NCBI RefSeq assembly: GCF_014621775.1
Contig: NZ_CP061204.1
Coordinates: 1,632,501 to 1,696,500, forward strand
Direction: 5' to 3'
DNA: 64,000 nt
DNA from: Stenotrophomonas sp. 169
GTDB lineage: Bacteria; Pseudomonadota; Gammaproteobacteria; Xanthomonadales; Xanthomonadaceae
In this document: in pieces, positions 27,169-36,661 of the stretch
Layout of the letters: each line of letters opens with the position of its first letter
How positions within the stretch are numbered: position 1 is the stretch's first letter
Translations under genes and position numbers: made by a program
The notes under the pieces: generated by a model
The model's input: the letters and a program-made list of their open reading frames with translations, nothing else
Database searches by the model: none
Told to the model about the DNA's origin: nothing

Positions 27169-27341
27169 CGCTCCAGCTCCAGCGGCCCGGTCGCGGCACT
27201 GCGCCGCGCGTCTTGGCGTTGCTGGCGCTGCCGTGCGACCTGCAGGGCCCGGCGCAGGCGCAGGCGCGAGCCGATGGCATCGACGACCAGCAGGCCGACG
27301 AATACCGCATAGGCGCCGACGACGTAACCGAGATAGCTCAT
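27165..27341 (-). CDS. ccmD: Haem exporter accessory protein CcmD
   Basis: A 58-residue single-pass protein: [21 protein letters not shown] forms the membrane helix (split here as residues 1-21), then a basic cytoplasmic tail ([18 protein letters not shown]). This is the usual CcmD form, which stabilises the CcmABC-CcmE complex. It overlaps ccmC and ccmE by four bases on each side. Confidence 0.9.
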   Translation of the reverse strand: MSYLGYVVGAYAVFVGLLVVDAIGSRLRLRRALQVARQRQQRQDARRSAATGPLELER

Positions 27342-28087
27342 GGCGCGCCTCCCAGCTGGCGTTGTACCCAGTCCTTGCCGGCCTCGCGCTGCAGGTTGTC
27401 CGCACGCGCCTTGGCCAGCAGCGAGCCGACGAACCACAGCTTGGTGCCGATGACCATCAGCCACAGCGGCAACTGCATGCTCGCATCCAGCGTGGACGGC
27501 CCGAACAGGCGGATCGTCTGGCCCTGGTGCAGGCTGCCCCACCAGTCCACTGAGTAGCGGATGACGGGTAACAGGGCAACGCCGACGATGGCCAGCAGCC
27601 CCGCGGCGCGCGCGGCATTGCGCCGGTCTTCGATGGCCATGTACAGGCCGATCACCCCGAAATACAGGAACAGCAGGATGAGTTCGGTGGTCAGCCGCGG
27701 ATCCCAGTCCCACCACGTACCCCACATCGGCCGGCCCCAGATGCTGCCGGTGAGCAGGGTGACGGCGGTGAAACCGGCGCCGATCGGCGCGCAGGCCATG
27801 GCGAGCACTTCGCAGATCTTGATCTTCCAGATGAGCGCGATGGCGGCATACAGGGCCATCAGCGCGAACACGAACAGGCTCATCCACGCGCTGGGCACGT
27901 GCACGAACAGGATGCGGAAGCTGTCGCCCTGCTGGTAGTCGGCGGGCACCACGAACAGCGCCTGCCACAGGCCCAGGGCCAGCACCGGCAACGAGGCGAT
28001 GAGGAAGAGACGGGACCAGCGACGAGCGAAGCGGTCGAAGGTGGGCGGCGAGCCGAGTTGGTGGAACCAGCGGACGATCGGTTGCAT
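27338..28087 (-). CDS. ccmC: Haem exporter protein CcmC
   Basis: A 249-residue six-helix inner-membrane protein that delivers haem to CcmE. The tryptophan-rich motif [12 protein letters not shown] lies near residue 117-128, flanked by conserved histidines ([10 protein letters not shown] near 62, SLHQGQ near 184). The ATG at 28087 precedes the family-typical basic N-terminus; the frame further upstream is not conserved. 48 bases separate it from ccmB. Confidence 0.96.
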   Translation of the reverse strand: MQPIVRWFHQLGSPPTFDRFARRWSRLFLIASLPVLALGLWQALFVVPADYQQGDSFRILFVHVPSAWMSLFVFALMALYAAIALIWKIKICEVLAMACAPIGAGFTAVTLLTGSIWGRPMWGTWWDWDPRLTTELILLFLYFGVIGLYMAIEDRRNAARAAGLLAIVGVALLPVIRYSVDWWGSLHQGQTIRLFGPSTLDASMQLPLWLMVIGTKLWFVGSLLAKARADNLQREAGKDWVQRQLGGAP

Positions 28088-28135
28088 GCGGTAGCGGCTA
28101 TCCCGGGTGGTCGGTGTGGCTCGGCTCAAGAACAA

Positions 28136-28831
28136 TCAGCTCAACGAGATGCGGATCGCCGCTGCCGTGGCCAGGGGCGCCAGCACCAGCGCGACCACCA
28201 GGCCGGCGGCGAGCATCAGCAGCGCACCCAGCGGATCCTGGCCGCGTGCGGCGGCGGCGACACTGCCTGCACCGAACACCAGCACCGGTACGTACAGCGG
28301 CAACGACAACAGTGCAACGAGGATACCAGAGCGTCGGATGCCCACCGTCAGTGCGGCGACCATGCCACCGATCAGGCTCAGCAGGGGGGTTCCCAGCAGC
28401 AACGATGCCAGCAGCATCGGCCATTGGTCATGTGGCAGATGCAGCATTTCCGCCAGCAGCGGACTGATCACGATCAACGGCAGGGCGGTGGTCAGCCAGT
28501 GCATCAGCACGCGGACCAGCACCAGCCAGGACAGCGGTACCGGGGCCAGCAGCCATTGCTCCAGCGAGCCATCTTCGGCATCGGAACGGAACAGCGAATC
28601 CAATGCCAGCTGGCCTGCCAGCAGCACCGCCAGCCACAACACGGCCACCGCATTGGCCGCCAGCACCTGTGGATCGCGGCCCAGCGCCAACGCGAACAGC
28701 ACGACGACCAGCAGGGCGAAAAGCACCGGTTGCAGCGCATCCCCCCGCCGCCGCCAGACCAGACGCAGGTCGCGGCTGGCAAGGGCGCGCGCGGTCTGCC
28801 ACAGGCCCGGCTCGGTGCCCGGGGCGATCAT
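28136..28831 (-). CDS. ccmB: Haem exporter protein CcmB (ABC permease)
   Basis: A 231-residue permease of the CcmAB ABC complex, which uses ATP to release holo-CcmE from CcmC. It has six predicted hydrophobic helices and family segments [15 protein letters not shown] near 16, [18 protein letters not shown] near 83 and [13 protein letters not shown] near 177. It overlaps ccmA by four bases. Confidence 0.94.
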   Translation of the reverse strand: MIAPGTEPGLWQTARALASRDLRLVWRRRGDALQPVLFALLVVVLFALALGRDPQVLAANAVAVLWLAVLLAGQLALDSLFRSDAEDGSLEQWLLAPVPLSWLVLVRVLMHWLTTALPLIVISPLLAEMLHLPHDQWPMLLASLLLGTPLLSLIGGMVAALTVGIRRSGILVALLSLPLYVPVLVFGAGSVAAAARGQDPLGALLMLAAGLVVALVLAPLATAAAIRISLS

Positions 28832-29487
28832 GCGATCACCTGCAGCGGCAACTGCAGTTGGCGCGTCCGCACCGGCGGCGCAGCGTAGGCACCGTGGGTG
28901 GTGACCAGCGCCGCGCCACCGCCGCGCAGGTGGGCGGAAATCATCCGGTTCACCAGGTTGATGCCCTCCAGATCGAGGTTGGCGTAGGGCTCGTCCATCA
29001 GCCACAACGGTGCCGCTGACAGCCACATGCGGGCCAGCGCCAGCCTGCGCTTCTGCCCAGCGGAAAGATGCCGCACCAGGGTGTTTTCATATCCGGCAAG
29101 GCCCACCACGGCCAGCGCACTGCCCGGCATCTGCCGCGCGCGCCGCCCATGCAGCCCGCACAGGAAGTGCAGATTTTCCAGGGTATCCAGATCCGCCTTC
29201 AGCGCGGGAAGGTGGCCCAGGTAGGCGACGAAGTGCGCACGTTCGGCGATGCCTGCGGCGCGTCCATCGATCTCGACCGTGCCTGCCGCCGGGCGCAGCA
29301 GCCCGGCCAGCACACGTAGCAAGGTGGTCTTGCCGGCGCCGTTGTCGCCCTGCACCAGCAGGGCCTCGCCTGCATCGACATGGAAGTCGAGCGGACCAAA
29401 CACCGTTTCTTCGTCGCGGGAAAAACACAGGCCACGGGCGGCCAGCAGCGCAGGGGTATCCAAGGGGCGATTCTCTGCGCCGAACAC
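28828..29487 (-). CDS. ccmA: Cytochrome c biogenesis ATP-binding protein CcmA
   Basis: A 219-residue ABC ATPase, first gene of the ccm operon. Walker [10 protein letters not shown] lies near residue 46-54, the signature [16 protein letters not shown] near 140 and Walker [14 protein letters not shown] near 160; THGAY carries the switch His. The upstream start is uncertain: a GTG at 29487 is used, but a TTG a few codons later ([12 protein letters not shown]) is possible. A GTAG REP pair lies just upstream, so the operon promoter must overlap or precede it. Confidence 0.92.
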   Translation of the reverse strand: MFGAENRPLDTPALLAARGLCFSRDEETVFGPLDFHVDAGEALLVQGDNGAGKTTLLRVLAGLLRPAAGTVEIDGRAAGIAERAHFVAYLGHLPALKADLDTLENLHFLCGLHGRRARQMPGSALAVVGLAGYENTLVRHLSAGQKRRLALARMWLSAAPLWLMDEPYANLDLEGINLVNRMISAHLRGGGAALVTTHGAYAAPPVRTRQLQLPLQVIA

Positions 29488-29505
29488 GGGCCCCGATTGT
29501 AAAGG

Positions 29506-29557
29506 GTAGTGACGGCCGCGCGTCGGTAGTGACGGCCGCTGGCCGTCAAGGCGCTAC
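29506..29557 (+). repeat. GTAG REP pair between ccmA and the aminotransferase gene
   Basis: A half unit GTAGTGACGGCCGCG at 29506 is followed by GTAGTGACGGCC-GCT-GGCCGTCAAGGCGCTAC at 29526. The second is a full palindrome. It lies between two divergent genes, so both promoters must be close to or inside it. Confidence 0.7.
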
Positions 29558-29592
29558 ACTCACATGCCTGTCTTCCAACCCCGCACAGGCCG

Positions 29593-30741
29593 ATGCAACC
29601 GCAGACCAAGCTGCCCAAGGTGGGCACCACCATCTTCACCGTGATGTCCCAGCTGGCAGCCGAACACGGTGCCGTGAACCTCGGCCAGGGCTTTCCCGAC
29701 TTCAGCGCGCCGCAGCGGCTGATCGATGCCACCACGGCGGCCATGGCCGACGGTCTCAACCAGTATCCGCCGATGACCGGCGTGGCGCCGCTGCGCCAGG
29801 CCATCGCGCAGAAATCGCTGGACCTGTACGGCGCGGAGGTGGACCCGGATACGGAAATCACCGTCACCAGCGGTGCCACCGAAGCGATCTTCAACGCGAT
29901 CCACGCCGTGGTGCGTGCCGGCGAAGAAGTGATCGTGCTCGACCCGGCGTATGACTGCTACGAGCCGGCGATCGATCTTGCCGGCGCGCGCGCGGTGCAC
30001 GTGCCGCTGGATCCGCATACCTTCGCCGTCGACTGGGATCGCGTGCGTGCGGCGATCACCCCGCGCACGCGCATGCTGATGGTCAACACACCGCACAATC
30101 CGTCCGGCGCGATGCTCGATGCGGCGGACATGCAGGCCCTGGCCGATCTGCTGCGCGGCACGGACATCTATCTGATTTCCGATGAAGTGTACGAGCACAT
30201 CATCTACGACGGCCGCCGCCACGAGTCCGCCCTGCGGCATCCGGAGCTGCGCGAACGCGCGTTCGTGATCTCCAGCTTCGGCAAGACCTACCACTGCACC
30301 GGCTGGAAGATCGGCTACGCCATCGCCCCGCCCGCAATGAGCGCGGAATTCCGCAAGGTGCACCAGTACAACACCTTCACCAGTTTCGGCCCGGCACAGT
30401 ATGGCTTCGCGGCGATGATCCGTGACGAGCCGGAACACCACCTGCAGTTGGGGGCGTTCTACCAGGCCAAGCGTGACCGCTTCCGTGAGCAGCTGGCGCA
30501 GACGCGCCTGCAGGCGCTGCCGGTGCCGGGCGGTTACTTCCAACTGGTGGATTACTCGGCGATCAGCGACTTGCCGGACCATGAATTCGTGAAGTGGCTG
30601 ACGATCGAGAAAGGCGTGGCGGCGATTCCGCTGTCACCGTTCTACGAAACGCCGCCGGCCGGCCAGCGCATCGTGCGCTTGTGCTTCGCCAAGAACGAAA
30701 CGACGCTGGATGCGGCCATCGAACGGTTGGCACGGCTGTGA
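29593..30741 (+). CDS. ybdL: Methionine aminotransferase (YbdL-like, PLP-dependent)
   Basis: A 382-residue class I/II aminotransferase (fold type I) of the YbdL/kynurenine aminotransferase group. It transaminates methionine with its keto acid, using glutamine or similar donors. Motifs: NLGQGFPDF near residue 30, NQYPPMTG, TSGATEAIF, NTPHNPSGA near 166, DEVYEHI and the PLP lysine in SSFGKTYHCTGWKIGY (near 228). Its stop overlaps the GTG of the omega-amidase gene, a pairing known from glutamine-transaminase/omega-amidase methionine salvage. Confidence 0.9.
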   Translation: MQPQTKLPKVGTTIFTVMSQLAAEHGAVNLGQGFPDFSAPQRLIDATTAAMADGLNQYPPMTGVAPLRQAIAQKSLDLYGAEVDPDTEITVTSGATEAIFNAIHAVVRAGEEVIVLDPAYDCYEPAIDLAGARAVHVPLDPHTFAVDWDRVRAAITPRTRMLMVNTPHNPSGAMLDAADMQALADLLRGTDIYLISDEVYEHIIYDGRRHESALRHPELRERAFVISSFGKTYHCTGWKIGYAIAPPAMSAEFRKVHQYNTFTSFGPAQYGFAAMIRDEPEHHLQLGAFYQAKRDRFREQLAQTRLQALPVPGGYFQLVDYSAISDLPDHEFVKWLTIEKGVAAIPLSPFYETPPAGQRIVRLCFAKNETTLDAAIERLARL

Positions 30742-31583
30742 GCGCGGTGCCGACGAACGCACAGGGCGCTGTGCAGGACCTGCGTATCAGCCTGGTGCAG
30801 GGCGACACGCGCTGGCACGATCCGGCCGGCAACCGCACGTATTACGGTGACCTGCTGTCGCCGCTGGCGGGCCGTACCGACCTGGTGGTGCTGCCGGAAA
30901 CCTTCACCAGCGGCTTCTCCAACGAGGCGATTGCCCAGGCCGAAGACATGCAGGGGCCGACCGTCGCCTGGATGCGCCAGCAGGCCGCGCAGCTGGATGC
31001 GGCGGTGACCGGCAGCGTGCAGCTGCGCGAAGGCGAGGCGGTCTACAACCGGTTGTTGTTCGCCACGCCCGATGGCGAGGTGCAGCAGTACGACAAGCGC
31101 CACCTGTTCCGTTACGGCGGCGAGCATGAGCGCTATGCCGCCGGCCGCGAGCGCCTGAGCGTGCAGTGGAAGGGCTGGCGGATCAATCCGCAGGTCTGCT
31201 ACGACCTGCGCTTCCCCGTGTTCTGCCGCAACCGGTACGACGTGGAGCGGGCAGGGCAGTTGGACTTCGACCTGCAGCTGTTCGTGGCCAACTGGCCCTC
31301 GGCGCGTGCCTATGCCTGGAAGACCCTGCTGCGTGCGCGTGCGATCGAAAACCTCTGCTTCGTCGCCGCGGTCAACCGGGTGGGTGTGGACGGCAACGAT
31401 CTGCACTATGCCGGCGACAGCGCGGTGATCGATTTCCTGGGCCAGGCTCAGGTGGAGGTGCGTGAGGTCGAACAGGTCGTGACGACCACGCTGTCGGCCG
31501 GTGCGCTGGCGGCACACCGCGCCCGTTTCCCGGCGATGCTCGATGCCGACGCCTTCGTGCTGGAGCAGCCGACGGCTGACTGA
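30738..31583 (+). CDS. Omega-amidase / nitrilase-family hydrolase (YafV/Nit2-like)
   Basis: A 281-residue carbon-nitrogen hydrolase with the catalytic triad: Glu in VLPETFTSGF (near 53), Lys in YDKRHLF (near 121) and Cys in NPQVCYDLRFPVF (near 156). It most resembles Nit2/YafV omega-amidases, which hydrolyse alpha-ketoglutaramate or alpha-ketosuccinamate. These are produced when glutamine or asparagine donates the amino group to alpha-keto-methylthiobutyrate. That fits translational coupling (GTGA) to the methionine aminotransferase. The GTG start is fixed by this overlap. Confidence 0.85.
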   Translation: MSAVPTNAQGAVQDLRISLVQGDTRWHDPAGNRTYYGDLLSPLAGRTDLVVLPETFTSGFSNEAIAQAEDMQGPTVAWMRQQAAQLDAAVTGSVQLREGEAVYNRLLFATPDGEVQQYDKRHLFRYGGEHERYAAGRERLSVQWKGWRINPQVCYDLRFPVFCRNRYDVERAGQLDFDLQLFVANWPSARAYAWKTLLRARAIENLCFVAAVNRVGVDGNDLHYAGDSAVIDFLGQAQVEVREVEQVVTTTLSAGALAAHRARFPAMLDADAFVLEQPTAD

Positions 31584-31674
31584 ACCACAGGACGCGGATG
31601 GCGCAGCTGCCCCTGTCCGGAGGAAGGGGCCACTGCTAGATTTCGCGCATTCCACAACGCGGAGCACCCCTATC

Positions 31675-32112
31675 ATGAAGTCCACCGTTTCCCTGCTGCT
31701 CGTGCTCGCTGCCTCTGCTTTCGTCGCGCCCGCCGCGCAGGCAGCGGGCAACATCGAATGCAACCTGCGCTACGACATGTCCGGTTGGTCGGTGTTCTAC
31801 AAGACGGCGTCCGGTACCGGCACGATCACCTGCGACAACGGCATGACGATGCCGGTCAAGCTCAAGGTCAAGGGCGGCGGGCTGACGATCGGCAAATCGA
31901 AGATCGTCGATGGGACCGGCCGCTTCAGCGGCGCGTACTCGCCCAATGATCTGTTCGGCACCTATGCCGCCGTTGGCGCACATGCGGGCGTGATCCGCTC
32001 CAGCGGTGCAGCGGCGATGACCAAGGGCGACATCTCGCTTGCCTTGGCCGGCACCGGCAAGGGCTGGGACCTGGGCATCGACGGCACCGCGTTCACCATC
32101 GAGCGCCGCTGA
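31675..32112 (+). CDS. Small secreted protein of unknown function
   Basis: I do not recognise a named family. The 145-residue protein has a clear signal peptide (1-23, ending AAQA). A mature Gly/Thr-rich beta-like region has two cysteines (IECNLRY near 28, ITCDNGM near 51) that could form a disulfide. The later half is Gly/Ala-rich (AAVGAHAGVIRSSGAAAMTKGD). Amino-acid pattern suggests a beta-sheet periplasmic or outer-membrane-associated protein. GGAGCACCCC precedes the ATG. It is followed by a REP palindrome and a strong terminator. Confidence 0.75.
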   Translation: MKSTVSLLLVLAASAFVAPAAQAAGNIECNLRYDMSGWSVFYKTASGTGTITCDNGMTMPVKLKVKGGGLTIGKSKIVDGTGRFSGAYSPNDLFGTYAAVGAHAGVIRSSGAAAMTKGDISLALAGTGKGWDLGIDGTAFTIERR

Positions 32113-32120
32113 AAGCCACG

Positions 32121-32147
32121 GTAGTGACGGCCAGCGGCCGTCACTAC
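32121..32147. repeat. GTAG REP palindrome
   Basis: GTAGTGACGGCC-AGC-GGCCGTCACTAC: a perfect 12-bp stem with a 3-base loop, 8 bases after the upstream stop. Confidence 0.75.
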
Positions 32148-32154
32148 CCGACAC

Positions 32155-32184
32155 AAAAAACCCGGCCGCGAGGCCGGGTTTTTT
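32155..32184. terminator. Bidirectional terminator between convergent genes (secreted protein, rluB)
   Basis: A6-CCCGGCC, loop GCGA, GGCCGGG-T6: a 13-bp symmetrical stem with U-runs in both directions. It ends 5 bases before the rluB stop at 32190. Confidence 0.9.
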
Positions 32185-32189
32185 ATTGA

Positions 32190-33914
32190 TCAGCCGCCGC
32201 GCGGGCCGCCGCCACGTCCGCGGTTGCCACCGGGGCCACCCGGACCGCGATTGCCGCCACCGGGGCCGCCGGGACCACGATTGCCGCCACCGGGACCACC
32301 CGGTCCGCGGTTGCCACCGGGACCACCCGGCCCCCGGTTGCCGCCGGGGCCACCCGCCGAGCGGTTACCGCCCGGGCCACGGTTGCCGCTGGCCGGACGG
32401 GCACTGCCGTACGGGCTGAAGCCCGGGTTGGCATGATCGGACGGGAATGACGGGGCGTTGCCCGGATGCCCGTAGGGATGCTTGTTGCCCTGGCCACCCT
32501 GGCCCTGGCCGCCGCGGTTGCCACCGGCGCCGGCACCCGGCGACTTCGGCTTGGCATAACCGCCACGAGCGCCTTCACCCTGGCCCTGGCCGTAACCGCC
32601 ACCCTGGCCTGGACCGCGCGCACCCGGACCCCGGGCACCCGGACCACCGGGACCGCGCGCGCCGGGGCCACCGGGACCACGGGCACCCGGACCGCGGGCA
32701 GCGCCCGGGCCGGCATTGCGGTGTCCACTCGGGCCGGTGCTGACGCCGTCCGGCACATACCAGCTGCGGAACGCAGCCGGGTTGCCTTCCGGCAGGCCAC
32801 GATCGTTCTTCTGCGGGCGGGCCTTGAACGGGCGCTGCGACTGCTTGGCAGCCGCTTCACCGCTGACCGTCAGGCCGCCCTTGAAGCCGCCACCCGGCTT
32901 GCCGCCGCGACCGCGGCCGCGGTCTTCGCGCACGTTGTCGAAGCGGCGCAGTTCGCGGCCTTCATCGGCGGTGTTGTGGCCATTGACGTAGGCCGTACCC
33001 CGACCCCCGTCACGGCCGATGCGCACCGTGGTCTTGGCAGCGCGACGCTGACCGATCACCGGCTGCAGCGTCAGCGCCGAAGGCGCGCCTTCTTCCAGCT
33101 TCAGGTCGGCGCGCAGGGCGTCGACCTGTGCGGTCGTCAGCTCCACGGAATGACCACGGACCAGTTCGCGGGGCAGGCTGACCTTGCCGTAGCGCGTGCG
33201 CTTCAGCCGGCTCACCTGGCAGCCCTGGGATTCCCACAGGCGACGGACTTCGCGGTTGCGGCCTTCCTTCACCACCACGCGGAACCAGTCGTGGGAATCG
33301 GTGCCGCCGATGCGTTCGACTTCGTCGAACTTGGCCGGGCCATCTTCCAGTGCCACGCCGCGCTGCAGGCGCAGGATGGTGTTGTCGTCGACCTTGTCCT
33401 GGCCTTCCGGGGCACGCACGCGCACCACGTACTCGCGCTCGACTTCGAAGGACGGGTGCATCATGGCGTTGGCCAGCTCACCGTCGGTGGTCGCCAGCAG
33501 CAGGCCGGTGGTGTTGATGTCCAGGCGGCCGACGGCGATCCAGCGTGCGCCCTTCAGTGCCGGCAGCGACTCGAACACGGTCGGTCGGCCTTCGGGATCT
33601 TCGCGGGTGGTCACTTCGCCTTCCGGCTTGTTGTAGACCAGCACGCGCGACGGCTCGGCCAGGGCGGTGGCGACGAAGCCGCGGCCATCCAGCTCGATAC
33701 GGTCGCCGCTGCGCACGGACATGCCGGTCTGCGCGACTTCGCCATTGACCTTGACCAGGCCCTCGGCGATGCGCTGTTCCAGCGCGCGGCGCGAGCCCAG
33801 GCCGGCCTGCGCCAGCACCTTGTGCAGGCGCTCTTCCAGCTTGAACTGTTCGGAGGTGGCTTCCCGCTTCAGCGAGAGCTTGTTCAACGAAGGCTTACGG
33901 GGGGTGTCACTCAT
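32190..33914 (-). CDS. rluB: 23S rRNA pseudouridine synthase RluB with Gly/Arg-rich tail
   Basis: A 574-residue RluB/RsuA-family enzyme that makes pseudouridine 2605 in 23S rRNA. An S4 domain (residues 28-75) is followed by the catalytic domain with the active Asp in VGRLDINTTGLLL (near 120). GRNREVRRLWESQGCQVSRL (split at 210-229) is also typical. From about residue 290 the protein is disordered. It becomes a PGGNRGPGG-type repeat in the last 130 residues, an RNA-binding-like RGG tail not found in E. coli RluB. The ATG at 33914 overlaps scpB by 8 bases and is preferred to 33944, which would overlap by 38. Confidence 0.93.
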   Translation of the reverse strand: MSDTPRKPSLNKLSLKREATSEQFKLEERLHKVLAQAGLGSRRALEQRIAEGLVKVNGEVAQTGMSVRSGDRIELDGRGFVATALAEPSRVLVYNKPEGEVTTREDPEGRPTVFESLPALKGARWIAVGRLDINTTGLLLATTDGELANAMMHPSFEVEREYVVRVRAPEGQDKVDDNTILRLQRGVALEDGPAKFDEVERIGGTDSHDWFRVVVKEGRNREVRRLWESQGCQVSRLKRTRYGKVSLPRELVRGHSVELTTAQVDALRADLKLEEGAPSALTLQPVIGQRRAAKTTVRIGRDGGRGTAYVNGHNTADEGRELRRFDNVREDRGRGRGGKPGGGFKGGLTVSGEAAAKQSQRPFKARPQKNDRGLPEGNPAAFRSWYVPDGVSTGPSGHRNAGPGAARGPGARGPGGPGARGPGGPGARGPGARGPGQGGGYGQGQGEGARGGYAKPKSPGAGAGGNRGGQGQGGQGNKHPYGHPGNAPSFPSDHANPGFSPYGSARPASGNRGPGGNRSAGGPGGNRGPGGPGGNRGPGGPGGGNRGPGGPGGGNRGPGGPGGNRGRGGGPRGG

Positions 33915-34809
33915 TAACTTTGGCTCCAGCCGACGTTTCGTCATCGGCCTCTGGTTCGGAATCGGCTAGGTCAACAGCCACGGTCGTCATCGCGACGGCG
34001 TTGTCTTCGCTTTCGTTCACTGGCGCCGCGCGCGTTCCCGGCGCGGTTTCGGGGTGCCCGTTTTCGGTGGGCGAAGGTGCTTGCTCATCAGGGTCCGCCG
34101 CCACGGGGGCGTCGGATGAATCGGGTGCGGCATCGGCGCCATCGGCGGCCAGGGTGCCTTGGTCGTCACTGCCATCGGCGGCGGTGTCATCGTTTGCGGC
34201 CAGGTCCGGGCTGCCTGCACTGGCCGTCAGGGGCGCGTCGGGCTGCCCATCCGCGCCAAGCGGCAACTGCGGTTCCAGGTCGGCCAGGTCGCGCAGCTCG
34301 GACAGCGGCGGCAGCTCGTCCAGCCGCTTCAGGCCGAAGTAATCCAGGAATCCCTTGGTCGTGCCGAACAGGGCCGGCCTGCCGGGCACGTCGCGGTGGC
34401 CGACCACGCGGATCCATTCGCGCTCTTCCAGGGCCTGGATGATATTGCTGCTGACCGCTACGCCGCGCACCTGCTCGATCTCGCCGCGGGTGATCGGCTG
34501 CCGGTAAGCGATCAACGCCAGGGTTTCCAGCGTGGCACGCGTGTAACGGGTCTTGCGTTCGGTCCACAGCCGGCTGATATGGCTGTGGACTTCAGCGGTG
34601 ACCTGGTAACGGAAGCCGGAGGCGACCTCCACCAGTTCCACGCCGCGTTCCGCACAGGCCTCACGCAGGTATTCCAGCGCGCGCTCGACACTGCCGGCCG
34701 GTGCCGGCTCGTCTTCCGGGAACAGCTCCTTGAGCTGCACCAGGGTCAGCGGCTGCGCAGATGCCAGCAGGGCGCCTTCGACGATACGGTTGATCAGCGG
34801 TTGATCCAT
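33907..34809 (-). CDS. scpB: Segregation and condensation protein B with acidic tail
   Basis: A 300-residue protein whose first about 190 residues are the ScpB winged-helix pair (RIVEGALLASAQPLTL, ETLALIAYRQPITRGEIEQVRGV, PGRPALFGTTKGFLDYFGL). It is a kleisin-interacting subunit of the SMC-ScpAB condensin. Residues about 205-300 are a disordered Asp/Glu/Ala-rich tail not needed for the fold. The ATG at 34809 is used, 13 bases downstream of the scpA stop. Confidence 0.93.
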   Translation of the reverse strand: MDQPLINRIVEGALLASAQPLTLVQLKELFPEDEPAPAGSVERALEYLREACAERGVELVEVASGFRYQVTAEVHSHISRLWTERKTRYTRATLETLALIAYRQPITRGEIEQVRGVAVSSNIIQALEEREWIRVVGHRDVPGRPALFGTTKGFLDYFGLKRLDELPPLSELRDLADLEPQLPLGADGQPDAPLTASAGSPDLAANDDTAADGSDDQGTLAADGADAAPDSSDAPVAADPDEQAPSPTENGHPETAPGTRAAPVNESEDNAVAMTTVAVDLADSEPEADDETSAGAKVNE

Positions 34810-34822
34810 CGGCAGTTCGGGC

Positions 34823-35716
34823 TCACTCAGCGTCGTTGTCGTCGAATTCGCTGCTGAAGGACAGCGGCTCATTGGTGTTTCCCGCCGCCAGCGACTTGAC
34901 GTAGATCGTCGCCAGCGGGGCTTCCTGCACGATATCCAGCAGTTGCTCCTTGGCCAGTTCCAGCATTGCCAGGAAGGTGACCAGCACGCCGAGTTTTCCT
35001 TCCTCGGCGCCGAACAACGACTCGAACCGGTAAAACACGCCTTCGTCCATGCGGCCCAGCAGGTCGCCCATCCGCTGGCGCACACTCAGCGCCTCGCGTT
35101 TGATCGCGTGGCCGCTGAACAGCTCGGCGCGCTTGAGCACGTCATGCAGCGCCATCAGCATTTCCTTCAGGTCCACCGGCGGTGGCAGCTTTATCGCTGC
35201 ACGATCGGGGACGAAGGCATGCACCACGGTGGTGTCGCGGTCTTGCCGGGGCAGGCTGTCGATATCCTCGGCCGCCTGCTTGAAACGTTCGTACTCCTGC
35301 AGCCGACGCACCAGCTCCGCGCGCGGATCGGCCTCATCGCCGTCCTCGCTGATCGGCCGCGGCAACAGCATCCGCGACTTCACTTCGGCCAGTATCGCCG
35401 CCATCACCAGGTATTCCGCGGCCAGCTCGAAACGCAGCTCGCGCATCACGGTGATGTATTCCACGTACTGCCGGGTGATCTCGGCGACGGGGATGTCCAG
35501 CACGTCAAGGTTCTGGCGGCGGATCAGGTACAGCAGCAGGTCCAGTGGTCCCTCGAACGCGTCGAGGATGACTTCCAGTGCATCCGGCGGGATGTACAGG
35601 TCCTGCGGTATCTGCAGGACCGGCTGCCCATGCACCACGGCCAGCGGCATTTCCTGCTGCTGTGGATGGGGCGGCCGGGTTGACGGATTCGCGCTGGGCG
35701 CGGTTTCAGAGGTCAT
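34823..35716 (-). CDS. scpA: Segregation and condensation protein A (kleisin)
   Basis: A 297-residue kleisin that bridges SMC heads and binds ScpB for chromosome condensation. The N-terminal segment AFEGPLDLLLYLIRRQNLDVLDIPVAEITRQY (split; near residues 53-84) is the family signature, followed by AAEYLVMAAILAEVKSRMLLP. The C-terminal winged helix (FLAMLELAKEQLLDIVQEAPLATIYV, near 245-270) is intact. About 40 residues precede the usual start, but the ATG at 35716 is the only good one in frame upstream of the conserved part. Confidence 0.94.
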   Translation of the reverse strand: MTSETAPSANPSTRPPHPQQQEMPLAVVHGQPVLQIPQDLYIPPDALEVILDAFEGPLDLLLYLIRRQNLDVLDIPVAEITRQYVEYITVMRELRFELAAEYLVMAAILAEVKSRMLLPRPISEDGDEADPRAELVRRLQEYERFKQAAEDIDSLPRQDRDTTVVHAFVPDRAAIKLPPPVDLKEMLMALHDVLKRAELFSGHAIKREALSVRQRMGDLLGRMDEGVFYRFESLFGAEEGKLGVLVTFLAMLELAKEQLLDIVQEAPLATIYVKSLAAGNTNEPLSFSSEFDDNDAE

Positions 35717-36361
35717 CTAGGGACATCAGGATTGCAACGGACCGGTCGCGGTACCGCGCAGCGCCAACAGGAGATGACCTGACAGGCGATCGCGGGAACC
35801 AGGACACGCCGGAGTCGGCGCGATTCCACACATCAATGAAGCAGGACGCACCGCATCTGCGGAAGCGACGAAACTACGGGGAGGTCGTCTACATGGTCTG
35901 GTCGGGGGCAGCGGATCGATCATCGGGGGCTTGTAGGGCCACTGATCCGACGGGACGCTGCGTCCAGCCACGTGCAACACGTGCAATGGAAGTAGGTTAC
36001 GGCTTTGCCTGGCTGCTGTCCAGCCTGCGCGGGGCAGGGGGCGAACGGGCTGGGCCCCCTCGCGGCCGGCGGTGGGGCATAAGCAGGTCATGGGTAGGGT
36101 CCGGGCGGGTGCGGGCATGGGGGACCCGGCGCAAGTACATCCCTGTAGCCTTGTTTCCGCCCATCCATGGGCTCCAACAGTCCCCCATGCCCGCACCCGC
36201 CCGGACCCCTGACGGGTTACGGGCGCCGCCGGTCGCGGATGAAGAAATAAAAAAAGCGGTAAAGCGGTAAAGCGGTGGCGCCGCGCCGTGGTCGGCGGCG
36301 CTGTTCCCGCTGGGGCTAGAATCACCGGCGATTCCCGTCCCGGGACAGTGAGGAGACAACC
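35717..36361. other. 645-bp gap between scpA and yciI
   Basis: No gene is convincing: short frames here lack family features and clear start signals. The scpA promoter region lies at the left. 36097-36208 is a complete CATCCATG-type element (listed separately). 36240-36275 has an A-rich run and AGCGGTAAAGCGGTAAAGCGGTGG triplication. The bases just before 36362 contain GTGAGGAGACAACC, the ribosome-binding site of yciI. Confidence 0.6.
36097..36208 (+). repeat. CATCCATG-type dispersed element, copy C (perfect 28-bp outer stem)
   Basis: Arms 36097-36124 and 36181-36208 are perfectly complementary over 28 bp, but their sequence differs from those of copies A, B and D. The inner part keeps the plan: a first short palindrome (TACATCCCTGTA) and a second GCCCATCCATGGGC, linked by GCCTTGTTTCC. 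The changes in both hairpins keep base pairing. Confidence 0.8.
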
Positions 36362-36661
36362 ATGTGGTACGTGATCGAAGGCTATGACGCTCCGGATGTC
36401 CTGCCGGCGCGTCTGGAGGCGCGGCCTGCGCATCTTGCGCGGCTGCAGGCCCTGGTGGAGCAGGGGCGCTTGTTGGTGGCCGGCCCGTGCCCGGCAATCG
36501 ACAGCGAAGATCCCGGCCCGGCGGGATTCAGCGGCAGCGTGGTGATCGCCCAGTTCGATTCGCTGCCGCAGGCGCGCGCGTGGGCCGATGCCGATCCTTA
36601 CGTGGCCGCTGGCGTGTATGCGCGGACCGATGTCCGCCCGTTCCGGAAGGTGCTGCCGTGA
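36362..36661 (+). CDS. yciI: YciI family protein
   Basis: A 99-residue ferredoxin-like-fold protein of the YciI family: [14 protein letters not shown] at the start, [23 protein letters not shown] near 25-48 and [34 protein letters not shown]. Family members carry a His-Asp pair (here RPAHL and D81 of ADPY) and are thought to be small enzymes; the reaction is unknown. A GAGGAGA ribosome-binding site lies 6 bases before the ATG. The stop overlaps bolA (GTGA). Confidence 0.93.
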   Translation: MWYVIEGYDAPDVLPARLEARPAHLARLQALVEQGRLLVAGPCPAIDSEDPGPAGFSGSVVIAQFDSLPQARAWADADPYVAAGVYARTDVRPFRKVLP